Assembly (NCBI RefSeq): GCF_913020055.1
Contig: NZ_CAJWCF010000034.1
Span: forward strand, 1-40,946
DNA: 40,946 bases
Reading direction: 5' to 3'
Source: an uncultured Paraglaciecola sp.
Lineage (GTDB): Bacteria; Pseudomonadota; Gammaproteobacteria; Enterobacterales; Alteromonadaceae
Shown here: positions 9,335 to 17,543 of the stretch, piece by piece
Position numbering within the stretch: the first letter of the stretch is position 1
Layout of the letters: the number at the start of each line of letters is the position of its first letter
Program-made: the position numbers and the translations under genes
Notes under the pieces: model-generated
Told to the model about the DNA's origin: nothing
The model's input: only the letters and a program-made list of their open reading frames with translations
Databases searched by the model: none

Positions 9335-9637
9335 CTAGCTGGCTTTTACTTGGCCTTTCAGTTTACCAAGCATTTTTTTACCTATACCTTTTACATTTAC
9401 CAGATCGTCTACTGATTTAAATTTACCATTCTTTTTTCGATATTCGATGATGGCGGCAGCTTTTTTCTTGCCAACACCCGGCAAAGAAACTAATTGCTCT
9501 AAAGACGCTGTATTCAAGTTGACCATAGTCATTTTCTTTTGACTCATTTTACTTTTTGCCGTTTCAGCAATTGCATTATTGGCATAAGTGGTCATAAATA
9601 CGCTGGAAAGTAATAATATAAAGATGAGTTTTTTCAT
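9335..9637 (-). CDS. ComEA-like helix-hairpin-helix DNA-binding protein
   Basis: A 100-residue exported protein with a signal peptide ([19 protein letters not shown]) and a C-terminal tandem helix-hairpin-helix domain: [18 protein letters not shown] and then [17 protein letters not shown]. This is the ComEA/YbaV family, small periplasmic DNA-binding proteins; ComEA of naturally competent species pulls incoming DNA through the outer membrane. I start it at 9637 (ATG with AAGGAA upstream) rather than at an earlier ATG nine codons upstream, because that leaves a clean signal peptide. A role in DNA uptake is inferred; many species keep such proteins without known competence. The type IV pilus genes later in the window are compatible with uptake. 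Confidence 0.85.
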   Translation of the reverse strand: MKKLIFILLLSSVFMTTYANNAIAETAKSKMSQKKMTMVNLNTASLEQLVSLPGVGKKKAAAIIEYRKKNGKFKSVDDLVNVKGIGKKMLGKLKGQVKAS

Positions 9638-9796
9638 AGATAAATTCCTTCTTGTTGATTCCATGTCGATGCAAATGCATCAAAATAAACATAGTAGAAA
9701 CGGTTTAGTTCGTAAAGTAATCCACTGAATGTCTTATTGAATGAAAGCTCTTTGTGTTTTTGTCAGGTCATCTTAGTGTTGGCGGGTGGTTAGTAT

Positions 9797-11599
9797 TTAC
9801 GCTAGCTCACAGTAAACGTTTGTTCGTGTGGCTATGTTATTCATCATATCTATTAACGCTGCTTGGTTTATACCTAACTCAACTAATCCAGCATTAAAGT
9901 ATAAAGTCGTCTCCTTGCTGCGCGTGGTTTCTGAAAAGTAATGTTCTTGGGCGAGAATCAATCCAAACCCAATTAGATAACAAAGTTGACGAGTAGAATA
10001 TTTTATTTCTTTACTTTGCTCAATCAAATCGTAGTGCTGCAAAACATCTAATATTTGTTCGTTTTGTTGCCATGCGTTCGCAAGTAAAAAAGCATCATTT
10101 TTTAGACTGTCGGTGTTTTTTACTTTAACTAAGCTTGCCACCTCAAAACTAGGTGATGTGGAAGTTGACCAATGGATCAAGGTTCGAACAGCCGGTAGGG
10201 TAAATAATCTAGACACAACAAAATTGGCCGTTGTACTGGCTAGTTCAGGTGACACAAGTTTGGTTTCGTCTGCCAACGTTCTGGTAATAAATACAAAAAA
10301 CTGACTGAAATTTACCAGTCTTTGTTGTATGGGAAAGTACTGTTGGTTAAGCCGAGACATTAAAGAGTGTTGCAATAAAATACTATTAGCGCGTTCGAAA
10401 CCTAACATGGCTAAACATTGTTTACTATTTTGAATGGGTTGTTTTTGCCGGTTGTTAACAGAAGCAGAAATTTGCAATTGGTGAGCGTAGGCCGGCTCAT
10501 TTTCTATGGCTTTAACAATTACAGCAATATTAGCATTAACATGATTGAGTTGATCTTGAACAACTAATAAGGATGCAGGAGCCGCCTGCATTGGTAATGT
10601 TGAATCAAAAGCAGTTATTTGTTGATGCTCACTTTTATGTGAAAACCACTCTTTCAAGTCGGTATGCCACCATTGACTAAGTCGGTTAAAGCTATTTAGT
10701 TGCTGACAAGGATAATTCTGTATCACTTGTTTAAAAGGAGTGAGTTGAATAGCCAGTTTATCTGATTCGGCTGCAACAGGCTGTTTGCTAGGTAAAGGTT
10801 TAGTGACTAATCCGTTAACACTTATTGATAACACTATCTGTATTGAACCATCTCGCAATCTAAGATAACTACCTGGTGGTGATACGCTTGGGTATCGTAA
10901 CAAAGGAATAATTAACGCATACCATTTAGGACAGCACTTTAGGCTTAAATCCTTGATGGCGAGAGCAAAGCTAATAGGTTGTTTATGTTTATTGGGAGTA
11001 CATAACAACGCCAGTTTGTTGGCAATGAAAGATAAAGCAGAAATGGGAGTCGTTAGACTGGTTCGAGGGTAAGTATTTAAATGAATGTATGAGCAAAGTT
11101 GATAATTGGACAACCATATATTCTGTTGATTAGTTTTTAATAATTGAGCAAACTTTGAGTTTTTTTGGCCGATTGTTTTGGTTACTGACTTTTTATGGTC
11201 GATATCTGTTTGGTTATACTTTTCTAATGTTGCTTGCTCTAGCGCATAGATACTTAACGAACCGCACATTAATTGGATTGTAACTGACGGGTCAAATTTG
11301 TTTCTAACCGCGACTAAACACGTTAGTACTGCTGAATTAAACGCGAGGTTGACGACATAGGGTAGTTGAGGTTTATACAGTTGTGGTTGCGCAAAAATTA
11401 AGTCGGGTTGCGCCTTGGCGGTGGCATACAATTTTTTGCAAAAATCATGGGATGCTTTGAGTATATTTCTGTCTAATGTCCCGCAGCGATAAATTTTGAA
11501 TAACTTTACCAGAGCAATGTACTGCTGCTTAACTATTTCCGCTGGCATGGCAGCCGTAGTGTCCGAAGAGCTTGCATCTGTTGTCGAGATTGAATTCAT
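9797..11599 (-). CDS. Large HDOD-like protein with a degenerate HD-GYP-like N-terminal half
   Basis: A 600-residue soluble protein with no signal peptide. The C-terminal half carries an HDOD-like stretch at about 345-420: alternating helices with IVKAIENEPAYAHQLQISAS, then a loop and CLAMLGFERAN, the pattern of HDOD modules (HD-related domains without catalytic residues found in signalling proteins). The N-terminal half has the flow of an HD-GYP domain (helices with NLAFNSAVL at about 84-92, and PPGSYLRLRDGSIQIVLSI at 241-259, like the end of HD-GYP domains), but I find neither an HD nor a GYP motif. If that reading is right it is an inactive cyclic-di-GMP phosphodiesterase relative fused to HDOD. 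It is a single gene, leftward, with its own spacing on both sides. Function unknown; signalling scaffold is a guess. Confidence 0.5.
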   Translation of the reverse strand: MNSISTTDASSSDTTAAMPAEIVKQQYIALVKLFKIYRCGTLDRNILKASHDFCKKLYATAKAQPDLIFAQPQLYKPQLPYVVNLAFNSAVLTCLVAVRNKFDPSVTIQLMCGSLSIYALEQATLEKYNQTDIDHKKSVTKTIGQKNSKFAQLLKTNQQNIWLSNYQLCSYIHLNTYPRTSLTTPISALSFIANKLALLCTPNKHKQPISFALAIKDLSLKCCPKWYALIIPLLRYPSVSPPGSYLRLRDGSIQIVLSISVNGLVTKPLPSKQPVAAESDKLAIQLTPFKQVIQNYPCQQLNSFNRLSQWWHTDLKEWFSHKSEHQQITAFDSTLPMQAAPASLLVVQDQLNHVNANIAVIVKAIENEPAYAHQLQISASVNNRQKQPIQNSKQCLAMLGFERANSILLQHSLMSRLNQQYFPIQQRLVNFSQFFVFITRTLADETKLVSPELASTTANFVVSRLFTLPAVRTLIHWSTSTSPSFEVASLVKVKNTDSLKNDAFLLANAWQQNEQILDVLQHYDLIEQSKEIKYSTRQLCYLIGFGLILAQEHYFSETTRSKETTLYFNAGLVELGINQAALIDMMNNIATRTNVYCELA

Positions 11600-11690
11600 T
11601 TATTTGGATAGTCAAACTTCACATGTTTGGCCTTGAACAAGTACATTTTAAGAAACATTCCGGCGACATATTCAAGGTTAGCAAGCCTAC

Positions 11691-12065
11691 TTAACCATCA
11701 ACAAAAGATTGATAGGCACTGTCGCCCCAAGCTATTAGCTCGTTATTCTCAAAAAGTAGCGCAGTACATTCGTCTTCAGTAGTAATACCATCGGCTTTTT
11801 TGTGCTGAGTACGATAAAACATGACTTGAAGCTCTATATTATCGTTGCGTTTGGCTTCAGTAATATCTGGGCTACCTAACAACTCAAGTATTTGTTTTTT
11901 CTGTAGGCCCAATTCAAGCTTAGATATCTGAACTTTGTTGTATTGCTCACGATCTTTCCAATCCATATTTTGTGGGGTATCTGGATACAACATAATAACA
12001 GCCATAACAAATACAGCGTATAAACCAATACCAATACCAATTCTCTTTAGTACTTTTTTGTTCAT
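11691..12065 (-). CDS. DUF3192 family membrane-anchored protein
   Basis: A 124-residue protein with one N-terminal membrane helix (IGIGIGLYAVFVMAVIML, about 10-27) and a periplasmic domain. The domain has the DUF3192 pattern: KVQISKLELGLQKKQILELLG, then VMFYRTQHKKADGITTEDEC, then LLFENNELIAWG. The tripartite fold (start, linker, GD/WG) resembles the small SmpA/OmlA (BamE-like) fold of Gram-negative envelope proteins, but that is inference. A second member is at 15603-15971, sharing YRTQ..DG.TT.DECT and the WG ending. Function unknown. Its gene stands alone, upstream of the HDOD-like gene on the same strand. Confidence 0.75.
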   Translation of the reverse strand: MNKKVLKRIGIGIGLYAVFVMAVIMLYPDTPQNMDWKDREQYNKVQISKLELGLQKKQILELLGSPDITEAKRNDNIELQVMFYRTQHKKADGITTEDECTALLFENNELIAWGDSAYQSFVDG

Positions 12066-12175
12066 GTTTTTCTTTCTAGTGTTGACCCAATCTAATCATA
12101 TAAAAATAGTTGATCGATTGCAGCGAATTGAACGTGGATTTTAGTTAACTTAGCGTAATAAGCTCTATCTTTTAA

Positions 12176-13534
12176 TTATTCAGTAATTTGATAGCAAGGT
12201 ACATATTTGCTTCCTGGCAATTTCATTCTTTGCTGCTGAACAAAAGATTCTAACAATCCGTCCATCATTTCCATTAGTTTAGGATCTCCTTTTAGTTGAA
12301 ACGGACCATGTTCTTTTATTAACACGACACCCTCTGACTTTACATTACCGGCTACTATCCCGGAGAAAACTTGTCTTAATGCTGCAGCAAGTTCGGTTTT
12401 GGGTTGGTCAAAATGTAAGTTGAGCTCTGCCATGCTAGAGTGATTTGGAATAAAAGGGCTCTGAAATTCTGCGGCAATTTTTAGCGACCAATTAAAATCA
12501 TAAGAGTCACCCGTTTCCTTGCGATAATCTCTGACTAAACTTTGTTTCTGTTTAATAATTTGCGCAACTTTTGCTGCATCGCCTACCACTATCTCGTAAA
12601 GCTTCTGTGCATCAGGCCCCAAGGCCTCACCAATAAATTGATCAATGGACTCAAAGTAAGCCTTACTTTGTTCAGGTCCAGTGAGAATAATAGGTAATAT
12701 TTGTTCTTCGTTTTGTGTATCTAACATGATTCCAATTAAATAAAGCAATTCTTCAGCAGTACCTGCGCCTCCTGGGAAAATGACAATTGCATGAGATAGC
12801 CGAATAAATGCCTCTAAGCGTTTTTCAATATCTGGCATTATGACAAGTTCATTAACTATCGCATTCGGCGGCTCAGCAGCAATGATCCCTGGTTCTGTTA
12901 AACCTAGGTAACGGCCATTTTTATAACGTTGTTTAGCATGCCCTATGGTGGCACCTTTCATTGGACCTTTCATTGCTCCAGGGCCACAACCTGTGCATAT
13001 GTTCAGGTTTCGTAAGCCTAGTTGATATCCTACTTCTTTAGTATATTGGTATTCTACTGTACCGATTGAATGACCACCCCAACACACCACCATATTTAAC
13101 TCTGCTGTGTTTTTTATAGTTTGCGCATGGCGTAGCATGTCAAACACGCTGTGCGTGATGTAATCAGAGTCGGCTAAAACATGTAAAGACTGAGCTGAAT
13201 ACTTAGCGCCCATATGTAATAAATCTCGCAGCACAGAAAATATGTGTTCATGTACACCTTTTATCAACTGCCCATCAACAAAAGCGTGAGCTGGTGGGTT
13301 AACTAACTCCACTTTTACGCCTCTTTCTCGGCTAATCAAATTGACTGCAAAATCATGGTGGGGAGCAAATATATTTTCACAGTCATCTATTTCAGCACCA
13401 CTGTACAAAACAGCTAAGCAACAATTTCGAAACAATTTGTATAAGTCACTATCAGTAGATTCGCTAAGCAAGTTAACTTCTAGTTGCGATAGTTGGCTCA
13501 TTGCGCCTAAAGGATTGAGTTGAATTTTGTGCAT
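12176..13534 (-). CDS. ppnN: Nucleotide 5'-monophosphate nucleosidase PpnN (YgdH family)
   Basis: A 452-residue cytoplasmic enzyme closely resembling E. coli PpnN, which splits purine and pyrimidine nucleoside monophosphates into base and ribose-5-phosphate and is activated by (p)ppGpp. Visible signatures: MVVCWGGHSIG, NICTGCGPGAMKGPMKGA, EPPNAIVNELVIMPDIEKRLEAF (in pieces) and the LOG-like nucleotide-binding PGGAGTAEELLYL. The characteristic N- and C-terminal extensions (LNPLGAMSQLSQLEV; MKLPGSKYVPCYQITE) are both present, so it is full length. I use the ATG at 13534, which has AGGTG five bases upstream; a GTG two codons earlier overlaps that site. It lies just after queF on the same strand (45 nt apart). 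Confidence 0.93.
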   Translation of the reverse strand: MHKIQLNPLGAMSQLSQLEVNLLSESTDSDLYKLFRNCCLAVLYSGAEIDDCENIFAPHHDFAVNLISRERGVKVELVNPPAHAFVDGQLIKGVHEHIFSVLRDLLHMGAKYSAQSLHVLADSDYITHSVFDMLRHAQTIKNTAELNMVVCWGGHSIGTVEYQYTKEVGYQLGLRNLNICTGCGPGAMKGPMKGATIGHAKQRYKNGRYLGLTEPGIIAAEPPNAIVNELVIMPDIEKRLEAFIRLSHAIVIFPGGAGTAEELLYLIGIMLDTQNEEQILPIILTGPEQSKAYFESIDQFIGEALGPDAQKLYEIVVGDAAKVAQIIKQKQSLVRDYRKETGDSYDFNWSLKIAAEFQSPFIPNHSSMAELNLHFDQPKTELAAALRQVFSGIVAGNVKSEGVVLIKEHGPFQLKGDPKLMEMMDGLLESFVQQQRMKLPGSKYVPCYQITE

Positions 13535-13578
13535 AATCACCTGAATTTATTGAGTTGTTTTTGTGTATATAGCTCGCT

Positions 13579-14418
13579 TTACTGTCTTGCCAGTCTAACT
13601 TCAGAATATATTTGTTCGAAGTTACTCCTAAACGGATTTATATCGAGTCCACCACGTCGGGTATATCTGGCATAGACACTTAACTTATTGGGTTTACAAT
13701 TGGCCATAATGTCACAGAATATACGTTCAACACACTGTTCATGAAATTCATTATGTTGTCTAAATGAAATTAAGTAACGCAGTAACCCTTCGTGATTTAT
13801 TTTTTGACCTTGATAACGAATTAAGACACTTCCCCAGTCAGGTTGATTGGTAATCAGACAATTTGATTTTAGCAGGTCACTCGTCAGCGTTTCTTCAACC
13901 TGTTGACCACTCGCTATTAAATGAGTTGTATCAAGTTGATAGTTTTCCACTTCAATATCTAACTCGTCGATTGATTCCCCATCTAATTGAGAAATTAGCA
14001 TTTGAGAAAACTCAGTTGGTTTGAATAGTTTTACTTTTACCTTCTCTCCTGCGCATTGAGACAAGTCAGTTGTAAGCGCTTCAGTGACTGACTCGATTGA
14101 GTCGAAGTGACTTTGATTAAAGCTATTTAAATACAATTTAAAGGATTTTGACTCAACTAAGTTTGGCGAGGAGGCGGGCACTTCACAGCGCATAATCGCC
14201 ACTTGTGGTTTACCTTTAGAATTCAGCCAAGATAATTCGTAGCCATTCCATCGGTCAGTCCCATAGAAAGGTAATTCAGAAGTTAAATTTAGTTCTGCTC
14301 GGTTCATACTTCTAGGCACTGCTTGTAACAAAGTTGGAGTGTATATTTCTATGTACTCGGTGACTTTGCCTAAACTTAATCCGTCAAGCGTTGCTTGTTT
14401 ATCAATTTTTTCGCTCAC
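13579..14418 (-). CDS. queF: NADPH-dependent 7-cyano-7-deazaguanine reductase
   Basis: Reduces the nitrile preQ0 to the amine preQ1, a step of queuosine tRNA modification. The 279-residue protein is of the long, two-domain (E. coli-type) QueF class. The [14 protein letters not shown] substrate-binding segment lies at about 89-102 and the catalytic residues are in [13 protein letters not shown], with Cys187 and Asp194 corresponding to Cys190 and Asp197 of E. coli. The C-terminal half has the [10 protein letters not shown] motif typical of the T-fold. It is divergent from syd and upstream of ppnN on the same strand; the ppnN-queF-syd grouping is conserved in Gammaproteobacteria. Confidence 0.95.
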   Translation of the reverse strand: MSEKIDKQATLDGLSLGKVTEYIEIYTPTLLQAVPRSMNRAELNLTSELPFYGTDRWNGYELSWLNSKGKPQVAIMRCEVPASSPNLVESKSFKLYLNSFNQSHFDSIESVTEALTTDLSQCAGEKVKVKLFKPTEFSQMLISQLDGESIDELDIEVENYQLDTTHLIASGQQVEETLTSDLLKSNCLITNQPDWGSVLIRYQGQKINHEGLLRYLISFRQHNEFHEQCVERIFCDIMANCKPNKLSVYARYTRRGGLDINPFRSNFEQIYSEVRLARQ

Positions 14419-14555
14419 AATGACTCTTTGTAATTCTGACTACTATATATTTATCAGTCTACCCCATGACACCATTGGTCAAAACCTTGAGATATCATTT
14501 TTTCAAAATGATGTTAGATTAGGCGGATAAAATGTGCTGTTGAATGAGAATGTTA

Positions 14556-15113
14556 ATGAGTGAACGAGTGACCGCTGCGCTAGATAACTTTGTGCAAAGT
14601 TATTTGAGTACAGCTAAAGAAAACCCAGAGATGTTAATGGTTGAATATGACCAAGACTGGCCTTCAGATTGTTACACAAGTATTGGTAATTCAGGCGAAA
14701 GAGTGACGTGGCAACCTGTTAAACGCCCTAAAAAATCCAATTTTGATGATTTAGAAAAAGCATTAGACATGAAAATTCATAGTGATCTAATTAGTTATTA
14801 TTCTGCATATTGGAGCGATAATTTAGGGGCTCAGACCAGTAAAGGCAATTTACAACTTTTACAGGCATGGAATCAAGACGACTTTGAACGATTACAGCAA
14901 AATTTAGTGGGTCACATATTAATGAAGAGAAGGTTGAAGCAACCTGAAACGTTATTTGTGGCATTGACTGATGAAGATGATTTCATTCTTACGGTTAATA
15001 ATACCAGTGGCGAAGTGATGCTTGAGCAAGTCGGACTTATACCCAAAGAAGTCGTAGCGCCTAATCTAGCAGCTTTTATCCAGTCTTTGCAGCCATTGGC
15101 TACAGTAACTTAA
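14556..15113 (+). CDS. syd: SecY-interacting protein Syd
   Basis: A 185-residue protein resembling E. coli Syd, a peripheral protein on the cytoplasmic face of the inner membrane that interacts with SecY and helps monitor translocon quality. Similarity is visible over the whole length: DNFVQSYL at the N-terminus, a central GNLQLLQAWNQDDFERLQQNL (as in the Syd segment LTLLQTWSEDDFRRVQENL), GHILMKRRLKQPETLFVA, and the C-terminal LAAFIQSLQPL. Three in-frame ATGs occur within five codons; the third (14556) aligns best with known Syd starts. It overlaps the 3' end of the next, converging gene by four bases. Confidence 0.92.
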   Translation: MSERVTAALDNFVQSYLSTAKENPEMLMVEYDQDWPSDCYTSIGNSGERVTWQPVKRPKKSNFDDLEKALDMKIHSDLISYYSAYWSDNLGAQTSKGNLQLLQAWNQDDFERLQQNLVGHILMKRRLKQPETLFVALTDEDDFILTVNNTSGEVMLEQVGLIPKEVVAPNLAAFIQSLQPLATVT

Positions 15114-15406
15114 CTGTTTTTTTCTGCAGACATTTTGACCAATTCTTGCATTATAGAAGCGACTTGCTCTTCCAATTGAGTCACCCGTTTTTGTAACGAT
15201 TGGTTGGTCGATGAACTACTACCCATTTGTTTGATTGGGGTTTTTGGGCGAGTGCTTGGGCTAGACTTCCAATTCTGCAAACCTTTAATCACTTCGGGAA
15301 TTGACAGTGGGTGCTTTGACAAATTTCTGATTAAAGCCACTGAAGGTGTTTTTCCCTGTTCTGAAATGTCAAAACACAGATTGATAATGTAGTCGATATT
15401 ACTCAT
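15110..15406 (-). CDS. Small hypothetical protein with helix-turn-helix-like N-terminus and coiled-coil C-terminus
   Basis: A 98-residue protein not recognised with certainty. The N-terminal half (about 1-45) looks like a compact helical domain with a KfrA-like flavour: TPSVALIRNLSKHPLSIPEV. The middle is a Ser/Pro/Thr-rich linker, and residues about 70-95 form a clear coiled coil (LQKRVTQLEEQVASIMQELVK in heptads), suggesting dimerisation. Codon use and a good fit to the gap between neighbours argue it is real. It converges with syd (four-base overlap). A DNA-binding or nucleoid-associated role is only a guess. I start it at the ATG at 15406 rather than the one four codons upstream. Confidence 0.6.
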   Translation of the reverse strand: MSNIDYIINLCFDISEQGKTPSVALIRNLSKHPLSIPEVIKGLQNWKSSPSTRPKTPIKQMGSSSSTNQSLQKRVTQLEEQVASIMQELVKMSAEKNS

Positions 15407-15602
15407 TTTGTTGGTCAAAAATCCTAAATAGTTATCTGAAAAGCTAATGTCATTTTAAACAGTTGTTCTTGTAATCACCATATATTTATATAAAACAAAA
15501 GGTTAGCGTGTTGGCCTCAATTTTGAATACTTAATGCCAAAATGACTACCTTTAGTCATATATAGGCAAGTTACCAAAAATGAAAATATTAAGGAATTAT
15601 CA

Positions 15603-15971
15603 ATGAAAAATTTAGCAGTGGCCGCATTATTTGGATTATCACTAGGGTTGAGTGGGTGTGTTATTTCAGTAGACGGTGATGGTGATTATGGGCATCAATC
15701 TGATTGGCAAGATAAAGAACATAAAAACCGCAGACACATTTCAAAATTACAGCTAGATACAGGTTATGAACAAATTATAAGTCGTATGGGCATAGCAGAG
15801 TTCAATGAGTTTTATACCAAAGGCAATGACACATACCAGGTGTTATATTACCGCACACAACGTATCGACGGTGATGGAGTCACTACAAAAGACGAATGCA
15901 CCCCTCTGGTATTTAAAAATTCTGCTTTGGTAGGTTGGGGCGAAAATGCCTACAATGCTATCAGTCATTAG
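15603..15971 (+). CDS. DUF3192 family lipoprotein
   Basis: A 122-residue lipoprotein: signal peptide with lipobox LSGC (Cys at about residue 19), then a Gly/Asp-rich linker and a DUF3192 domain with HISKLQLDTGYEQIISRMG, the YYRTQRIDGDGVTTKDECT segment, and WGENAY near the end. It is a paralogue of the membrane-anchored DUF3192 protein at 11691-12065, but anchored by lipid instead of a helix. The ribosome binding site TAAGGA lies eight bases before the ATG. Location is the periplasm; function unknown. It is a single gene between the small coiled-coil protein and the GNAT enzyme. Confidence 0.8.
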   Translation: MKNLAVAALFGLSLGLSGCVISVDGDGDYGHQSDWQDKEHKNRRHISKLQLDTGYEQIISRMGIAEFNEFYTKGNDTYQVLYYRTQRIDGDGVTTKDECTPLVFKNSALVGWGENAYNAISH

Positions 15972-16029
15972 TTAGTTTTGCTCACTGACTAGTTCAGTGG
16001 GCAATTAATTCCAACACACTCTGTGTTTT

Positions 16030-16068
16030 ATCGAATGTTTAATTATTTGCAATAATTAAACATTCGAT
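16030..16068. repeat. Perfect 18-bp inverted repeat with 3-nt spacer
   Basis: ATCGAATGTTTAATTATT (16030-16047) and its exact reverse complement (16051-16068) flank TGC. It could be a strong hairpin ending the lipoprotein transcript, though the T tract expected of a classical terminator is lacking, or an operator just upstream of the GNAT gene. A second, weaker hairpin (GCTCACTGA / TTCAGTGGGC, 15980-16002) sits between it and the lipoprotein stop. Confidence 0.9.
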
Positions 16069-16136
16069 CCGTAACAAACTATTAACAAGTTAACATCCAT
16101 AGGGTAGAGTGTTTGAAAAAATAACTGGCGCTAAAC

Positions 16137-16787
16137 ATGACCGAATTGCAAGAAGAACAAATCGCAGACGTAGATAACATCAAAGCCGTTTATTTGGCAG
16201 CCGAAGATCTAAAAATTGCCGCATCAATTTTGTACCTCGCTTATCATGATGACCCTTTATTTGTTGATATATTTCAATACGAAAAAGAGGGATATGAGTC
16301 TCGTTTACGTTCAGCAATTAGAGAAGAGTTAAACGCCTTTTGGTTGGCTAAACAACCTATGATTGGGTTGTTTGATGATGACCGATTGGTTGCCGTTGCT
16401 TGCTTAGTCAGTCCAGATGCTGAGTTAGGGCCGAATAGATTTTGGCATTGGCGATTGAAAATGCTTTTGACCGCAGGTTATTTTGGTACTAAACAAATGG
16501 TCGATAAAGAAACCAAGGTGCGTGATAGAGTGCCAGCTGAACACTTTCATATGTTGTCTTTAATTGGTGTGCACCCTGATCAACAAGATCACGGGTTAGG
16601 TCATGTTTTGATGAGCGCTATTGAAGGTATCATGTTAGAAGATCCAAATAGTGAAGGTATTAGCATGTACGTGACATTACCAAAATGTTTATCTTTTTTT
16701 GAGGACGGCCACTACAACTTAGTCGAAGAATTAGAAGTCGGGCATATTAAAGGGCATTTAATGTTCCGGCCTAGAGAAATACAATAA
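16137..16787 (+). CDS. GNAT-family N-acetyltransferase
   Basis: A 216-residue soluble protein with the GNAT fold. The acetyl-CoA binding motif A is visible as LSLIGVHPDQQDHGLGHVLM, with the Q..H-G-x-G pyrophosphate loop at about 150-156, followed by a helix and then the MYVTLPKCLSFFEDGHYN segment expected in motif B. The N-terminal part (AAEDLKIAASILYLAYHDDP) is typical of an unclassified group of GNAT proteins. Substrate cannot be told. It is a single gene located just upstream of the GacA box and csrB; nothing suggests co-transcription, since no common leader is seen. Confidence 0.75.
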   Translation: MTELQEEQIADVDNIKAVYLAAEDLKIAASILYLAYHDDPLFVDIFQYEKEGYESRLRSAIREELNAFWLAKQPMIGLFDDDRLVAVACLVSPDAELGPNRFWHWRLKMLLTAGYFGTKQMVDKETKVRDRVPAEHFHMLSLIGVHPDQQDHGLGHVLMSAIEGIMLEDPNSEGISMYVTLPKCLSFFEDGHYNLVEELEVGHIKGHLMFRPREIQ

Positions 16788-16816
16788 ACTTGCCTGTAAG
16801 TATTTCCCCATCTCCG

Positions 16817-16834
16817 TGTAAGAGATTTCGTACA
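16817..16834 (+). promoter_or_regulatory. GacA/UvrY box upstream of csrB
   Basis: TGTAAGAGATTTCGTACA matches the known GacA/UvrY operator TGTAAG-N6-CTTACA in 11 of 12 fixed positions. Its centre is about 180 nt before the inferred start of the CsrB RNA, the distance typical of Gac-controlled small RNA promoters. A further half-site TGTAAG lies at 16795-16800. Confidence 0.8.
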
Positions 16835-17005
16835 AAGGCGTAAGTGAAGTCCTCAATTACCATATGCTTAATACCTACTTGAATCCTAAGTTTATGTTTT
16901 ATAACTGTTAATTTTCTGCAGCCAATTTTTATCCATCATATTTGTTTTGTTTTCTTTTTTACCCCCTCGCAAACTTTCTCAGATCCTCTATCTTTATAAC
17001 CGTCA

Positions 17006-17498
17006 CAAGGAAACACGACGAGTCAGGATGACATCAAGGATGAACTTGGAGATCTTCAAGGTTGAAGAAAATGCAACAAGGCTGCTGCATTAAACGGATT
17101 GGAACTCAGGATGAGTGCTTTACAAGGACTGTAAAGCTTATGGACTTGGATCACAAGGGAAGGTGCCTCGTATAGGATACGAGATAAAGGACAGGAGCTC
17201 AGGACGAGACTTTGTTGGGATAACAAAGAAAGGGAATTGGATACACAGTGACGTGAGGCTTGCGAAGGAATGGCAAGTTAAAGGAACAAGGACACACCGG
17301 GAAGGTGCCCCATTTGGATAAGTGGGATGAAAAGGATAAAGGACACACTCAGGAAGAGTGGCTCATCGGGATGATTGAGATTGGAGGGAAAGGGCGTAAT
17401 ACGGACATTCTCAGGATAGATTTTGCAAAGGACAGCAGAGAAGGACCCTCAAAATTCTTTAAGGGCGTGGCTTGATAAATTTCAAGTCATGCCTTTTT
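17006..17498 (+). ncRNA. csrB: CsrB/RsmB-type small RNA that sequesters CsrA
   Basis: About 490 nt with no real protein-coding frame but about 34 GGA trinucleotides (roughly four times chance), many in small hairpin loops as CsrA-binding sites. Examples: GTCA-GGA-TGAC at 17022-17032, CTCA-GGA-TGAG at 17106-17116, GCTTTAC..GTAAAGC around AAGGACT at 17117-17137, TTTGTT-GGGAT-AACAAA at 17211-17227, and CACTC-AGGAA-GAGTG at 17346-17360. Family knowledge: CsrB binds many CsrA dimers and relieves CsrA repression of translation. The 3' end is an intrinsic terminator. The 5' end is inferred from a TATAAC -10 box at 16995-17000. In E. coli csrB lies between syd and yqcC-truC, as here. The GacA box lies about 180 nt upstream. 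The + strand open frames at 17115-17321 and 17260-17475 are chance frames inside it. Confidence 0.92.
17464..17498 (+). terminator. Intrinsic terminator of csrB
   Basis: GGCGTGGCTTG (17464-17474) and CAAGTCATGCC (17483-17493) form an 11-bp stem with two G-U pairs and an 8-nt loop, followed by TTTTT (17494-17498). It fixes the 3' end of the small RNA. Confidence 0.88.
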
Positions 17499-17543
17499 CA
17501 TTTCTACCTACCGGTGATTATTAACCCTCGAACTTCACTCTAA

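Noticed and set aside
17115..17475. Two rightward small open frames (17115-17321 and 17260-17475).
   Set aside because: They lie inside the GGA-hairpin RNA, overlap each other in different frames, lack ribosome binding sites and have composition driven by the repeated motif; csrB explains the region.
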